Source of the DNA: Tubulanus polymorphus
Taxonomy: Eukaryota; Nemertea; Palaeonemertea; Tubulaniformes; Tubulanidae
Assembly: GCF_964204645.1 (NCBI RefSeq)
Contig: NC_134025.1
Location: 29,108,001-29,172,000, forward strand
Direction of reading: 5' to 3'
Length of the DNA stretch: 64,000 nucleotides
The notes beneath the pieces were generated by a model. That model made no database searches and was not told the origin of the DNA. It worked only from the letters and a program-made list of their open reading frames with translations. Shown here piece by piece: positions 34,326-47,873 of this stretch. Numbering within the stretch: position 1 is the first letter of the stretch; every line of letters starts with the position of its first letter. A program made the position numbers and the translations under genes.

Positions 34326-37301
34326 ATGATAGCTGAGATATTTTGTATATCGAGCACTCAGGAAGTGATTTTCTATAAGAAATGTATCCTTTCATGAATT
34401 AAATTCAATTTATTTTTAGTAAGTAGTGTTTGACATTTGACATTGACAAGACAAGAAAGAAGGCCGGGCAAGGCACAAGCATCACTAGGCACTACTTACT
34501 AATATTACAATGTAATCAGTTACCTGTCTGTGGTTTAGTTTCACCATCGGATATTTTAACAAACCACAACGTTGGTGTAAGCCCATCCGATTATCAGATT
34601 AATATACAAAACTTACCACCAACGATTAGTTAACTAACTAAAATGCGGACTAAGCAGCTGAGGACTTCACCATGGATAAGACCGGGTTTCCTTGTACACT
34701 TAAAATCCTTAATTCAGTGCAATTAGATGAGCATGATACCATACCACATAACAAGTCAATAGACATTTTCTGTTCAAGAATAGCCGAAAGTCGAAATCAA
34801 GAAATTTTGCCAACCATTGTAAGTTTACACCAAGGGCAAGGACGCGAGGAGTTAGAGGGTTATCCTGGACTCACACCCATCATTATTCAGAATTACTTTG
34901 CAGATTCATCTTTTTTTTAATGATGTAACTGTGTTTAATTGCAGCAAGATGATGGAATATATTACTATCACATACTGAGAGGAAATCTATATTTCGTAGC
35001 TTCGAGTACCGCCACAGTATCTGCATCTATACAAGTATTGGAAATTTTAGTCAGGTTTGCGTTTTTAACTGTGGCTGTACAAATTCTAATAGGGTCAGTT
35101 CAACGTTTGTGAATCAAGATTTCAGTTGACTAATTCACGTAATAGATCCAATGGACTAATCTAACTGTAGACCAAGTTGTGCCAAGATCTATGGAACACG
35201 GGTCAAGATCTTGCAACATGTTAGTTATGTGCGTTAAGTCCTGTGAAGTCGTCTATTCATATATCAAAATATAAAGTTACATCATCTCATTTCAGATTAT
35301 ATCAGTTGTGTAAAGATTTCTGCGGTATGGTCACCGAAGATGGTCTTCAAAGTAACATATTATTGATTCATGAATTACTGAATGAGTTTATTGTAAGTTA
35401 GTTAACACCATTCACTCATTTCATTAATCGTGTAGCTGTCAATTATTTGCCTGTACTCTCCACCGCCTCAGACAAACCACTTCCAGCTACTTCATGTAGG
35501 CCTACTGGATAGTTTCATTCGCATTTCGATCTAATACATATTTTATAGTCCTAAATGCGTAGAATCAAACATGATGTTTTATGTTTGTGTACCACCAGTT
35601 AAATTCAAGAAAATGGTCGCATTTATTTCAATGTACACATACTGTAATAGATTTATTTATTACAGTGCGACGGCTATGTTCAACTGGCTGTAACAGAGAA
35701 ACTACGTCAGTACATACTCACTAACCCTGTTACTGTGAAGGCTAAAACACCTGATAACCTATCGAGTGGTCTCGTAAGTGTGCGGTTAAAAGTGGTCACG
35801 TTTTCGAATGTTTAAACGACCAAAATTGGAAACGGAAATTCTGTTTCAGTTTGGTGTAGAATACAAAAACGTTTCCGAGAATACTCACGAAAAACCAGTC
35901 GTGCAACCCAGAACCCAACAAGTACGTATGTCCTATCAATTAATGCTGTGTATGTTTTGTTGTTTCAATTCAATGAAATGTCGGTATTCTTCTGTATTTC
36001 TCCACAGGAACAAAGGAAAAGTGAAGTATTTGTTGATGTCATCGAAAGGCTTACCGTTCTCATAGATAACAAGGTATTGACACGAGTATTCCGATGCATC
36101 TTTTTGCAAAACTTAATTCTTCTCTAATCGCGCTTAGTGTTTATCTTCAGGGTCAAGTTGCTAGGAACGAAATTCATGGGAAGATAAATCTGAAGTGTTT
36201 TTTGTTGGGTACTCCAACCGTTTTGCTTGGTTTGAATAGTGATCTCACCGTTGGTAGAACCAATATTCCAGGTATCGATGAAATGAAGCTTAGTCTGTCC
36301 AGTAAGCTGTTGTATCGAAATACTTTATGAATAGTTCTATTTGTAGGTTATGGTCCAAATGTTCACATCACGAACTATAGTTTTCACGACTGCGTAAAAA
36401 CTGATCTGTTTGAAGAGAAGAAAATCCTTACAATCCACCCACCGCAGGGGGAGGTACTGAAATCATTCATTTTCATAGAGTCGTGTCTAATGTGAAACAA
36501 TAGCTGGTGAAGGCAAGGTATACGTACTTGTACTGAATATGTTCATTTATTAGTTTTGTAGTATGAACTATAGTCACCAGGGGGAGCTTTCTGGGGGTTT
36601 ACCCTTCATATTGCTTCATCACCTCAATCAAAATAATGACAAGTGAGTATCAAGCCTTTTACTGTCATTATGCATGCAAGTACCGTACATAGTGTAACCG
36701 GGATACACGATTTATAATTGCAGGGAGTTTGAATTATCGTTGAATCTCAAGAGTAACATACCAACTAGATCTCAAGCAATCAAGATTAGATTAACCATTC
36801 CAGTTCCAGCATCTTCAACTAGGTACTAACCCTTATGTTTCATAGTAAATCATTAGGAAACAGGGCTAGTGAAACTGTCAGTCCTCCCTAAGTATCTGCT
36901 TTATGTTCCAGTGTATCGCATCAGTTCAATGGACCCGGTCAGAAATTTATTTTTTCTTCTAAAGACAAGAAAATGGTCTGGGAAATCAAAAAGTTAAATG
37001 GAGGGATGGAAATTGGGGCAAGATTTAAGGTAAGAATCATGATTAAATATTTTTCCTTTGCCTTTTTGTTGAATGATTTTCCAACTCATTTTGTCATTCA
37101 TTTTAGATCGTTACTTCAGGGGAGAATGCCAGTTTGATGGATGTTGGACCTGTTACGATGGATTTTGAAATATCTGGATTCGTTTGCACCAATTTACAAG
37201 TTCGTTTCTTACAAGTGCAAGATCAAGGAAAATTGTTTATGCCTTTCCAGTGGGTTAGATATATCACAATCCCGGACTCTTATACTTTCAAGATTACGTG
37301 A
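34326..37301 (+). CDS. AP4M1: AP-4 complex subunit mu-1, 446 aa, 13 exons
   Basis: Exons: 34326-34383, 34718-34818, 34945-35054, 35296-35392, 35666-35773, 35850-35921, 36008-36073, 36151-36271, 36347-36453, 36554-36642, 36724-36822, 36912-37029, 37107-37301; all phases agree. The total is 446 aa against about 453 in vertebrates. The N-terminal longin-like domain starts MIAEIFCISSTQEVIFY and includes IYYYHILRGNLYFVASS and the helix NILLIHELLNEFI. The mu-homology domain starts near residue 195 (RKSEVFVDVIERLTVLI) and runs through GYGPNVHITNYSFHD, LTIHPPQGE and SQAIKIRLTIPVP to the end WVRYITIPDSYTFKIT. AP-4 sorts cargo, notably ATG9, out of the trans-Golgi network, with mu reading tyrosine motifs. 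The exon 1 donor (GTATCC) is weak. Intron 1 (34384-34717) contains two open stretches that could be a transposon remnant. Confidence 0.92.
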
Positions 37302-37485
37302 GGTGGCATATTTGATTTTTGTGTTGACTCTTTACTTGAAGAATATGTGAGGCGTTTAGTTTGACCTTTGTCAACTTCCACATTTCAAAAGGATTTGTGT
37401 CTCAGATTCTCAGTACTGTGATAGTGTGTATAGGGTGTTAATGTGCAATCATAGTCTCTGTATAAATATGTAATATTGAGTGTAG

Positions 37486-37491
37486 AATAAA
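37486..37491 (+). terminator. Poly(A) signal of AP4M1
   Basis: AATAAA 185 nt past the stop, followed by a T-rich stretch suited to cleavage. Confidence 0.7.
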
Positions 37492-38470
37492 ACTATTTGT
37501 TTTTTTTCCTTTGCTTGAAAGCAATTGTGTTTCGTCCAGTCGTTTTTGGTCCAGAAGACTGACTCTAGTAGCGGTAGTGAGCGATTTATTAGTCAATTTC
37601 ACGCAACAATATCAAATCACAACACTTATTCTCATCAGATGAGTTTAGATTGGGAATCGCTGGTAGACAGGAACTTTGATTGGGACTTCAACTGCCCAAT
37701 GATAGAGAATAGAAATAGTAATTATCATATGAAGACTCGGTGAAAATCGATCAAATAAGTTGATTGATAAGTCGCGATATGAAACCGTCCATAGAGGGGC
37801 ATACACCAACGCACGTAACTCGCTTTTTTATACACTTCTACTATGGATAAAGTACCTACTTATAGTAGTGGGGTCAAAATCTTTTGTTGTCAGGCCCCTG
37901 TAAATAATTTTGATATCTTAGATTAAGGCGCCTAGATTAATTCTAAACCGCTGAATTTAATGATATATATTTCAATAAAAACTTATTGAATTCGGTTTTA
38001 GTGATGGAATATAATTTTATTGAATTGGAAATTGAATATAATTTATTTATTTACCGGTTCAACTCATCTCTGTGAATTTGAAGAGGTGATGCGCATTGTG
38101 AGTTGATTATTTTAAGAATTCCGATAGAAATTGAGGTATTATTGCGATTATTTGTCTGTAACGTAATTTCAAACGTTGGAGCTGTGTTTAATCGAAAAAT
38201 AGACTGTTGATCAGCAAATCAATTAAATTCATTTTATTTTCAGGTATTCCGTAGCCCTATATATCAGTGATAATTCATATTTCGCCATCCACTCACGTCC
38301 TGTGGTATTTCCTCTAAAAAGGAAATAAACTAAATAAGAATGTTATTAAGGACACCTTAACTAAGTCGCTTCAAACAAATATTTCGTTTGGTAAAATCTT
38401 AAGAGAAATGCATTTTTATCAACTCACTATTTTAGTGGGATTCGAAAATGCGCAATGGCGCGCGTGATTT
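37492..38470. other. Intergenic between AP4M1 and MTFMT
   Basis: No coding exon seen. GAGCGGGAAATT at 38471, about 120 bp before the MTFMT start, resembles an E2F site and may mark its promoter. Confidence 0.35.
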
Positions 38471-38594
38471 GAGCGGGAAATTGAACTTTCGCTTTCGTCC
38501 AAAATGATACTCTTTATTTTAAGCAAAAATGTGCAATAGAAATGTATATAGTCAAATTTGTTTTGATGGAAGTATAGATTAGTGCTGGTACAAA

Positions 38595-40476
38595 ATGAAC
38601 GCTCCTCGATGTCCTGCTGGAATTCTTCTAACGACAATCTACAAACATTTATCTGTTCGTCGCCTGTGTAGAAAACACGAACTGGTATATTATGGTACAG
38701 TGACTGGGCGGCACTATCGCAGTTATTCATCACTTCATCCAACATCAGGCTGGAAAATATGTTTCTTTGGTACAGATGATTTTGCATTATCCTCTCTGCA
38801 AGCGTTATCACGTAACAGGTTAGCCTAACTTAACTGGTATCATTGGAGTTCATACCATTCAGATGAGTTAAAATATCTGTTTTTAATGTGTTTTTTTTTC
38901 AGAATTCCTGAACATCAGTTGGTGCATTGTGTAGATGTAGTGACTTCATCACAAAATGTAATCCAATATCGTAAAATCGCTTCTGTAAATCGTGAATATT
39001 TCGGGGAGTTTTCAACTAGTTGTCATTCTAATTGATGTATGATCATTTTCAGTCAGCTGTTGGGGAATTTAGCAATGAACATGGATTAAGTATGGAAACG
39101 TCATGGCCTGTAAATATAGAAAAAGACAAATACGACATTGGTGTAGTGGTTTCATTCGGTCATCTTATTCCGGAAAGAATAATAACAGCATTTAAATAGT
39201 ACGCGTGCTGAATTGCGTTCTTTGCGCCTTTAACGCCGGGTAGAATATAATCCGAACATTCGAATCTTTCAGCGGTGTCGTGAATGTCCATCCGAGTTTA
39301 CTGCCTAGGTGGAGAGGAGCTGCGCCTATAGTGCACACTATTCTACACGGTGATCGACTTACTGGCGTGTCCGTTACTGAAATTCTTCCAAAGAGGTCGG
39401 ATCGGATAGCAGATGATTATACCGGAAGTGTTTTGTAACGATATTTTAGTAAAAACGCTACGGTCTATTGAATTGATTTTACAGATTTGACATAGGTCCC
39501 GTTTTACTGCAGGAAAAATACGCGATTCCAAAGAACTACACGAGTGTCGAATTACGGAGAGATTTAGCAGAAATTGGGGCTAAACTTGTGAGCATAAGTT
39601 TGAATAGTAATTAGTCGGTAGTACGTATTGTTGTATATCATTTCATTTTATTTTTACCTTTTTAGTTGATGAATGTTTTATCAGATTTTGAGCGTGTACA
39701 GAAATCAAAAGTTTTTCAAAATCACGACGGTGCCACGCATGGTTTGTATTTCATATACTACATAAAATCGCGGCTCGATTCACAGATATACGTGGAGCCT
39801 GTGCGAGTTATTCGACTTTCAATTTAATTTTTATTTTGTTTTTTCGTAGCTCATAAGATCAGTGTCAACATTTCGTATGTCGATTGGCAAAACTCAAAAG
39901 TGTGCGATGTGTGGGCAAAATATCGGGCCCTTTATTCTATAGTAAATATTAGAAAAATGTATCCGTTTAGTTCTGCTGTATATTTGTAAATGAAATTACT
40001 TTGTAAAAATCTGATTTCAATTCAGTTTGATTTGAGGAGTTACTACAAGAATCACATCATACGATTATTGAACATTGTGGAACCAACGAACGGTAAATAC
40101 CAAGCTATTCTGCAATGAAAATCATATACATGTACCTATGAAGACTGTTTGCTTGATGAAAAGGCCAATTTTATTTCTTTCAGAGGAAATTGTAATCCTA
40201 GGAAATGTTAAAGATATCAGAGAAGGAACTCCAGTTTTTTGTAAAACAAAGAAGATCCTTTACGTTCGATGTAAAGTGAGTCTATCGTATCTCATTTAAA
40301 TGAATGATATTTACTTATATACGTCGTTATATACTCGACGGTTTGTTTTTTAGGATGGCTGGATTGGATGTCAAGAAGTTGTGTACAAGAAAAAGATGTC
40401 GGCTTTGGCTTTCTATAACGGCTATCTCACAAAGGCAGAAAACGCCGAAGAAATATTCACCTCAATCAACAGCTGA
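38595..40476 (+). CDS. MTFMT: Mitochondrial methionyl-tRNA formyltransferase, 366 aa, ten exons
   Basis: Exons: 38595-38818, 38903-38957, 39053-39198, 39273-39395, 39485-39587, 39666-39741, 39850-39941, 40026-40092, 40184-40275, 40354-40476; all phases agree. The enzyme formylates Met-tRNA for initiation in mitochondria, using 10-formyltetrahydrofolate. The first ~50 residues are Arg/Ser/His-rich with few acids, as expected of a mitochondrial presequence. The catalytic domain follows: [25 protein letters not shown], then [15 protein letters not shown] with the catalytic Asn and His, and FDIGP with the catalytic Asp. The C-terminal tRNA-binding domain includes [19 protein letters not shown] and ends [25 protein letters not shown]. 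Human MTFMT is 389 aa; the difference is mostly a shorter tail. Several introns are below 100 bp. Confidence 0.95.
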
Positions 40477-40516
40477 TACCCGAATCTAGTCCATAAATAT
40501 GTCTTAATTTGTATCT

Positions 40517-40522
40517 AATAAA
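40517..40522 (+). terminator. Poly(A) signal of MTFMT
   Basis: AATAAA 41 nt after the stop codon. Cleavage would fall around 40535-40545, just inside the opposing minus-strand terminal exon. Confidence 0.65.
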
Positions 40523-40527
40523 TCTAC

Positions 40528-40807
40528 TTAATCCAATGTGTTTCTATATTCGGTATCGTTCTCTGTCTTATTAGTCTCGAGCAGCTCAGTGAAATTACGC
40601 ATGGATGATGCCGTCTCATTCACCAAGGAGGGTGGGCTTCCCTTCATTCTCTGTCGGTGCTGAGTGACAAGCGGGTTCGAATCGAGGCTTGCCGCGAGGT
40701 TAAATGAACAATCCACGATTGGGCTAGGCTTGGTATGGATGTATAAACTAGTCTGAACGTCAATAATCCACACGACGTGCAGCAAAGCGAGCGAGAAGTT
40801 GAGGATT
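40528..40807 (-). CDS. Candidate terminal exon of a small secreted glycoprotein
   Basis: On the minus strand a strong acceptor (CGTTTCTTTCAG) opens an exon with 92 codons before TAA at 40528. It begins with a hydrophobic stretch (ILNFSLALLHVVWIIDVQTS) that could be a signal peptide or membrane helix, then a hydrophilic part with four N-glycosylation sequons in the last 35 residues (NET, NFT, NKT, NDT). The start codon must be in an upstream exon I could not find. It is convergent with MTFMT and abuts its 3' end. No family is recognised. A second frame of this segment is also open, which lowers confidence. Confidence 0.4.
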
Positions 40808-41061
40808 CTGAAAGAAACGACTGTAAACGAACCACGTTTGACGCGGTTGTAGGAATTCTGATGAATACGCGTACTTCATTCATAAACTGTCAACGTAAGC
40901 TCGTGTTAAAGTTCAGTCCGTCAGTTGATCTTGAGACATAACTGCAGCACACCGGGGTCAAAATATCTCCCCGATCCCGATTCATGTCTGATCAACTAAC
41001 GGATTATACGGACGAAGATTAAGACAGCACAGAAAATGTATTAACAAACTGCGGTTACAAA

Positions 41062-41094
41062 TTTATTTTTATCACATGTTTCTCATATTTTATT
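41062..41094 (-). terminator. Poly(A) signals for the acidic orphan gene
   Basis: Two TTTATT motifs on the plus strand (41089-41094 and 41062-41067) give AATAAA on the minus strand about 525-560 nt past the stop at 41619. Confidence 0.45.
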
Positions 41095-41618
41095 TTAACA
41101 ACATCATGGAATGTTTGTATTTTATGTAGCCTACTTATCATCATCAGGACATCCACGATCATCCTCACTTAGTACGCTCCCGCGTTAAACCAGCCCCTTG
41201 TGTGAATATCATGGATATAAAAACAAACCGTGCGCGTAAAACAAAGACGTTTCACTCTCGTATTCACATGTTACATAAAAGGAAGGCACAAACAAGTAAA
41301 GGTGACAATTACATGTATATAAATGAACTCGCATTTTATGATGTAAAAAGCTTCGCTAAACACTAATAATTAATGCTCAAATGTGCCATTGATTTCCGCA
41401 TTCGCGTCAAAATATTCCCCTCTGAGATTCTTTTAGTATTCGTCGAGGATAAATGATAGTCGGAATGATTTTGTTGAATTACCCATACGTAGCTTCGATT
41501 GGCTGCTCAACTGATTAGTTTGAGTGGACTGCAATAAATGATATTTTCTACATGTATATTGAATAATTTATACGTTAGTTGATGAACTACACATATATAT
41601 ATATATATGTATGGTCGA

Positions 41619-44096
41619 CTACATCGGTCTATCGAATATTCTTTTCTGCATGCGTTTTTGCCACAGTCTTTCGAAGTATCCTTTACCCGGGTTTATTTCT
41701 CCGTTCTCATCCTGAAAAATGACATCACAATGGTCGCATTTTCATTTTCATCGATTAAGATGTATTTCATTACAATGAGACCGATTGACATATCTATACC
41801 TTATAGTCCTCGTCCTGGTGTCGAAAGATAGCATTTTCTACAACGACAATCAATCTGATCTTAAAACGAAAATTATTCAACCGGAAATCATACCATTACG
41901 TAAAACTTAACCTACCTTCATTTTCAGCATCCACCTGAAAAATTGAAATTTTCAATTATATACAAAAGAAAGGCATGAAAATACGCGTGTTACATATATA
42001 TAACACTTAAAATACATAAAGATGATTAGAAATGAATAATTACATGGTATTTATGAGCGTTAATCGCACCAATCCCTTGTGGCAGTTCTTCCAGATTTTC
42101 ATCCTCTTTTTTATATTGAACTAATTCGTCACTATCGTCATCATCGTCGTCTTCATCGTCATCGTTCGGTAGAAGTCCATCATTTCTAATGATTTCTTCG
42201 TGTTCGTCGCTGTCATCTTCCTCTTCGCTCTCATCTTTATCAGGTACGATTCTGGCGCGTTCAATTTTCAAATCTGAATCGAATAACGATGTTTTATGTC
42301 AGACGTGTCACGTTTAAAAAGGATTGTTATCCGTGCGGATGCAAGGTTTCCTAGGAAAGTGAAAAGTCTAAAATAAGAAATAGATATTGTGTTTCAAGGC
42401 GATAGATGTCAACGGCAGGAAATATTATGCAAGCAAGAACAACAATGATACCGGGTTCTAGATGAGACGTGATTCAAGCGTGAATAAGTTGGGGTTAAAT
42501 TGTCTATACTGATAGACGGTTCCAGACGAGAGAGAAGAGCGATCGAGAAAGTGAATTGATTGAAATATTGAAAATGAAATACGTGTGTAGATGAAAAAAT
42601 ACTGGCCAATCCGTATATCAACTGCCCAGGGTCCGACGAAATGAAATGAGCAATTACATGAACTCATGAGATGAGTTATCAATTAATGATTTGAATGACC
42701 AGTTCCACTGCATCAACAAGCTGTTGACTCACCACTATTGTGAAAATGAACTTCACGCGACGTCTACACCATCAATTTCAGTTTAAATTGTCAGGAACGA
42801 GCCCCAAAAATATAATACAAAGATTCAGGATGAATATGTAGTTATTCTTTTAGATAATGAGACTGTATAGAATTAGAAATTGTAGTTGACCATACCTGGT
42901 CACTGTCGGATGACGGTTCCGAATTATCTAAGATGAAATGAATGACAGTAAAAATTCTGCATTTCAACGTATGGCAAACATAACACTTAATAATTGCAGT
43001 TGCATTGATTTAATATTTACGAACCTTTTACTAAAGATTTGATGATTTGCGGATGTTCTTTTATTGTGTTTAGGGCTTCATCGATCGATTCTTGTTGATT
43101 TGGATGGATTCGTTTATCACTCGCCCGTTGCTCTGCTGTCTGGGCTACTGGACCAGACGGCTCCTCTTCGCTCGTATCTTCTTTCTTACCTTCACCAGCT
43201 TGTTTACGAAGTTCGTTTTCTAGGTCTTTCACCTTCAGGTAAACGACACACATAGTTTTAGTCAACATCAATCTTAAGTATGTATTATCGAATTGTGATA
43301 TACGCTTTCGTGGGATAACGTAGTAAACCTCTTGTCACGCGCCTATGATAACAGAAACATAGCCCTCAATATGTGTGTTTCGATGGTCATGTTGGTTGCA
43401 CGTCAGGCAAAATATCAACATGTATTTTTAGACAAGATTATATCATTAGTCTGGTATCGATTGTGAATATTGCTGGCGGCCGGAAAGGCATTTTTGAGCT
43501 CCAACGAAGGCGATTATAGAACCTGTCACAAACATACACGAACTAATCTCATCCTTGCATTAACGATAGGCGAGTCTATTCGAGATGACAAAAGACGTAT
43601 GAAATATGTTAACTACACCATCTTTTGTTATTGCAATATGTTTAAAATTAGTTTTAAGCCCTTCAGGACCATTAGGCGTGCAATAACATAAGCTTTCGAA
43701 AGATAACTTGGCGCTGAATCGTATGTGTAATTTTTCTCTGAGCTTTGTTTTTGAATAGTGCTCGAGGTGACGTTTGGCAGTGACAGTATAAGTCGGGTGT
43801 AAAGCCAGTGAACGTGTCAGTGGACACTATTTTCTTGATAATACCATCCGCAGCTAATTCTCTGTGAAGTCACCGTATGTTACTGCTAAAGTGCTGTAAG
43901 GAATGAACACGTCAATCCCGGTCACCGTCAGGAAAATACCCTGGAACACTCCACAAATAACCCAACTAGGAAATAGCTGCCTGAGTTGTCATAGAGTCTG
44001 TCTGCGAGTGTGTGTGTGTAGCATGTACAATATTTACCTCATCGTCCGTGGCTTTCGTTCCACCAATCGTGTGCTTTGATATCGGACCCGATAGAC
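41619..44096 (-). CDS. Acidic orphan protein, 3' six exons (5' end not found)
   Basis: Exons on the minus strand: 44038-44096, 43025-43232, 42896-42927, 42733-42763, 42044-42273 and 41619-41711, joined in frame throughout. The visible product is about 217 residues. It begins LSGPISKHTIGGTKATDDE, continues with a charged helix (VKDLENELRKQ), a segment IDEALNTIKEHPQIIKSLVKG, a strongly acidic region with an Asp/Glu run, LPQGIGAINAHKYH, and a basic amphipathic end GYFERLWQKRMQKRIFDRPM. I do not recognise the family. The design (helix, acidic linker, basic C-terminal helix) suggests a cytoplasmic membrane- or cytoskeleton-associated protein, as inference only. An exon-like 19-nt unit between exons 5 and 6 (near 41913-41931) has good splice sites but the wrong length to keep frame. 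The first exon is phase 1 at its 5' end, so coding exons lie above 44100. Confidence 0.6.
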
Positions 44097-45317
<1,221 letters not shown>

Positions 45318-45715
45318 AATACCAGTACATTTAGATATATGAAATTTAGATAGCCGTTGCTGAAAACCCTGCGTCATAACTCAATTTTCACAATTGGACT
45401 GAGGGGGTCGAGACCATTTGCCTTTTGGTTGTATCGTGAAACGTCTCAGTGATTGATTCTGATTTACCCATCCCTCCTGAATTAAGTTATTTCTATCGAC
45501 AATTTAAGGCGCAGTATATTTCCTGTTAAAAGGCACTTATTCAAAGAATGAAAAATATTTAACATATATGCATCATGTAGTCTTGCCAATTTTACTGGAG
45601 TTATGATTTATTATGATGGATTGCTTTCTCATTGAATTTATGTTCAAGATTATTGGTGTCGAATTGTGATATTTGCGGGTTGTAATATCCGCTTTCTGCT
45701 ACGTTTAGCCGGTAA

Positions 45716-45758
45716 TGACGTCACTAATATCGCTCGTTGCTGATGGCGACGTTCACTG
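45716..45758 (+). CDS. Candidate first exon with an adjacent CRE promoter site
   Basis: ATGGCGACGTTCACTG (45743-45758) is followed by the donor GTAAGTGAAA, giving MATFT and one spare base. A perfect TGACGTCA lies at 45716-45723, 20 bp upstream of the ATG, as in CRE-driven housekeeping promoters. No partner exon is proven; the plus-strand exons at 47874-48318 are the nearest candidates. Confidence 0.25.
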
Positions 45759-47873
45759 GTAAGTGAAACTAAATTAACGATAACGAACTATTAAGTGACA
45801 AGCTACAAAACTCCTATGTACGTATCTATCCATTCAGTCGATATCGCGTATATACTCGTGACCGAGTAAGAAAAACGGTGCCCAAGGGTTGAATTCTTTT
45901 CGAACAATTTTTTCGTAGCCTATCAGTGAAAGTATGCCTGAGAAATACTTCAAAAAAGAGGAGGGATTATTGCGTATACACGTTACGATTACTGTAAAGA
46001 ACAGAATCTCTAATAACAGCGTGTATTGTGTGCGCTGTTCTATTGCAGTCGGAAAGAACTGAGCGCAGCAACTGCTCTCGAGAATTAATTCAAGTAAATG
46101 CACTTATTTATCACACTTTTCTCTAGCACCGGGGCGTCTCTAAATCTCTGAAATGCATTTTACCGGCGCTCGCGAGATTTTCCGCAATAGCGCTGGTGAC
46201 TAGTTTCTTACATTGGCGCCGAACCAGCTTGTCATCCGCTAATGATAGGGGCTGAAACTTTCAAAGGCCAGGAATGCCGCAGTGTCCGTAAAAATAAAAG
46301 GATATAAATGGATTCTCGCCGTAGGCAATTTGTTCTAAAACCAAGGAAAGCTAGTTTCTGTGATGTTGCCGGCTCATTAACTACATATCAGATCTTCTCT
46401 CGAATATCGATATAACTGCCGCCAGGTCATTTTATCCGGCGTTTAGTTTATTCTACGACATGGGTCGGTGTATTTACCGTGTTGTTAATGCTTAACAGTA
46501 AAGTCAACATAAGACAGCACACAAAGATTTCCCGAAGGCGCCGGTTAAACTCATATACGCGTAATTCGCGTATCAAAGCGCACGAAATTGCCACCCGGAA
46601 ATTGTTTCTAAGAAAACGTGTCGATGTTTTATAATTACGAGCTGGATCGTTATTGATATTCCGTCACATCAAAGTTTTCAACTAATCGGACACTTTTTTA
46701 CCGATTAAAAGCATCTCGCGGAGGAAGATCTCGCTTGTAACGTTTGTTCAGGTTGAGCTCGACAAAACCTGATACCACAGCGACATTCGAGTTTCTAGCG
46801 CGTGAGGAGCGATAGCATTCACCATCAATCTTAGAAAAATGGAAAAGAAAACATCACCAGGGAGTTATGGTGGCAGGCCATCGCTGCGAGCATCGCGGCA
46901 GAATACCGCATAGAACAACAACATACCAAATCCAGACTTGAAAATAGCAAATTCAAAATGACTATTGAATTGAACGTTCATCTTGTCAATGGGTATTGAT
47001 TATACGACATCCATTTATTTTGATAACGAATTTGAAAGCTGAATTACATCCGATAATTAAAAACCTGAAAGAATGCACGCTACATAACGTGAGACTCACA
47101 GCCCGAGGAGACACTCAGTACTGTGTGTGTGTATTCAATCACGATTGAATATTCAATCGAAGCTGCAATATATGGCTGTTTCAATTCGATCCGTGTGTGG
47201 GTACGCGTATGTTCACATTAAATCATATCGACTTATGGTTTATACCCGATCAGTTTCATGACTAAAATGCACTTAAAATTGTGCTTGTTGATTATCAAGC
47301 AAAGCCCTCATGGCGCGGACTCGTGTGACATCCCGTGTTGACATTTTACTCCCCAAAGGCTTGTTGTAATTGCATATGAAATCGTTCCTATTAAAGTAAG
47401 ATAATTGAATTAAAGTTGACGAAATTACATCTAGAGAAATCAGCAACTTTTAATTCGGAATGCGGTGAATTTGTAAACATGCTTCCATATTGCAGCCAGT
47501 TAAGAGAGCAATGAAATGCATTTATTTCGATTTCGATTCATTTTTTCAAAATTAGTACGATTCGCGTGTATCCTGATTAAGATCCTTTAAAACAAATGGC
47601 GATAAATCTACTATACATTTCTACTAATTCACATTCTTTAACAAACATGTGATGCAGAAACGGTCTACGACGAGTATACGCGCTTCACCGATTTATCTTA
47701 TCCCCGTTGAATAAATATTTCCCCTTCCGTTTCAGCTATCTATTCGAGTTATCCTGCTAGTGAGATATGTTCTTGTGTCTTCATTTTCTCGCTTGAATTG
47801 TCGCGTATGAGGTCATGAATTATAGATGAGTTTGCCCATCATAGTTTGTTGTTTATTAGTAGCAGGTGGCTAA
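45759..47873. other. No supported gene
   Basis: A long minus-strand open frame at 45834-46103 (ending FLLGHEYIRDID) has no recognisable domain. Near 46200 a minus-strand ATG (MTSWFGAN) runs into a GTAAGA donor and could be a first exon, but its phase does not join directly to the known acidic-gene exons. Confidence 0.25.

Noticed and set aside
34430-34920. Two consecutive plus-strand frames taken at first for an independent gene or transposon ORF
   Set aside because: The second is AP4M1 exon 2 (34718-34818) plus intron read-through; the first lies in AP4M1 intron 1 and has no domain.
38419-38811. 130-codon minus-strand frame
   Set aside because: Antisense shadow of MTFMT exon 1 and its upstream region; no start or splice support.
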